DNA of 64,000 nt, taken from NCBI RefSeq assembly GCF_013373865.1, contig NC_050473.1, positions 11,357,710-11,421,709 on the forward strand, in the 5' to 3' direction. This DNA comes from Monomorium pharaonis (lineage: Eukaryota > Arthropoda > Insecta > Hymenoptera > Formicidae). The translations under genes were made by a program, and so were the position numbers. Under the pieces are notes generated by a model, which was given only the letters and a program-made list of their open reading frames with translations, ran no database searches and was not told where the DNA came from. How positions within the stretch are numbered: the stretch's first letter is position 1; every line of letters starts with the position of its first letter. This document shows, in pieces, positions 63,318 through 64,000 of this stretch.

Positions 63318-64000
63318 CTTTCTTTCTTTCTCTTTCTTTCTCTCCCTCTCTCTCTTGCACGCGCGAGGGGTGCCACGCATGCGCCCGCCGCGTTCGATAT
63401 ATCGATAGGACCCGCGCGCGCATGCGACCTTGACGCCGCGCGCATGCCGAGCGAATTATTGGCACGCGGATCGATCCACCCTCCCCGCGACAGCGCACCG
63501 TACGTACCGCAAGGATGCGACGGGGGGATACGTTGAGTGTCTCTCTGTCGAGCGCAAATTTTTCGACGAGAGTCTCCGTCTCTCGGACGCGTATGTGCGA
63601 TTACGTATGCGGCGGCGATGAAGGAAGTTCGCCTTGACAGACGTCTGGTCGGTCGCCAAACGCTCTCGGACACACGTGTCGCGAGAGAGACACTCGTTGA
63701 CACTTGTCCGTAATTAGCCTTTTCCTGTTTTGTTTAAGGTGCATCCTCGAATGACGATTATTTACATCCACCGATTATAACTTCACTGTTCCTTTTTTAG
63801 CAGAGAATTGTTGAAAGATAAATAATCCTCTACATTCTACAATAACACATTTGTATATTTAAATACCAGTATTTATACAGAAAACAAAGATGTATCAATC
63901 AAGCTGTTGAATTGAATCGAATTGAATCAGGCAAGAGTCGATTCGAATTTGAATCTCTATTTAGAAATTCCGAATCTACGAGTTTCAAGTGCGAACTACA
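63160..64000. other. Right edge: repeat-bearing flank
   Basis: GC-rich sequence with the CT/TTTC microsatellite passes into AT-rich DNA after about 63720. If the candidate exon at 63118-63157 is real, this is its first intron. Nothing else seen. Confidence 0.4.
63278..63355. repeat. (CT)n/(TTTC)n microsatellite
   Basis: A CT run followed by TTTCTTTC units, directly downstream of the GC-rich candidate 5' exon. Confidence 0.9.

Noticed and set aside
62824..63703. 183- to 224-codon minus frames at the right edge
   Set aside because: They run through the CT/TTTC repeat and very GC-rich DNA where stops are rare. No domain or splice support.
1..64000. tRNA, rRNA, CRISPR or prokaryotic operon features
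   Set aside because: No convincing B-box or cloverleaf, no rRNA-like sequence and no regularly spaced direct repeats were seen on reading. The DNA is eukaryotic in character.

Overview
The window reads as animal nuclear DNA, most likely from an insect and probably a hymenopteran such as an ant. Two spliced protein genes occupy roughly 12-24 kb. The remainder is non-coding sequence rich in CT/GA, CG and GCC microsatellites, with scattered small fold-back elements. The insect call rests on a dusky/miniature-type cuticle ZP gene and on short AT-rich GT-AG introns. The ant guess rests only on overall texture (dense CT/GA repeats, CpG not depleted) and is weak. I saw no bacterial operons, CRISPR arrays, rRNA or tRNA genes.

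Gene 1 (+ strand, 12047-17524) is a glutamate-rich protein of the FAM194/ERICH6 family. I reconstructed twelve exons by hand. Every splice phase agrees and the chain sums to 2,721 nt (906 residues plus stop). One 1.1-kb exon encodes a very charged Glu/Arg/Lys-rich block, followed by the conserved FAM194 region spread over small exons. The 5' end is not resolved.

Gene 2 (- strand, 19334-22072, probably on to 24424) is a membrane-anchored zona pellucida (ZP) domain protein of the dusky/miniature/dusky-like family. These proteins act in apical extracellular matrix and cuticle shaping of epidermal cells. The last four exons are in phase. A 54-nt exon at 24371-24424 fits the upstream phase, and the signal-peptide exon was not found. 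The genes converge tail to tail across about 1.8 kb (17525-19333), and nothing suggests that they work together.

The rest of the window (1-12046 and 24425-64000) has no gene I can support firmly. It holds long microsatellites and five small inverted-repeat elements: 24676-24873, 31791-31999, 47905-48207, 49880-50526 and 57834-57930. There are also a few exon-like segments with good splice signals but no recognised protein (26780-26885, 49074-49170, 49321 onward) and a GC-rich CCAAT-bearing block near 62.7-63.2 kb that may be a promoter or first exon. Many open frames there are chance products of GC-rich or simple-repeat sequence.

No new molecular system is evident. The most unusual items are a tandemly duplicated splice donor inside gene 1, four fold-back elements that share a CAC-type terminus, and a 647-bp element carrying a ladder of short palindromes.
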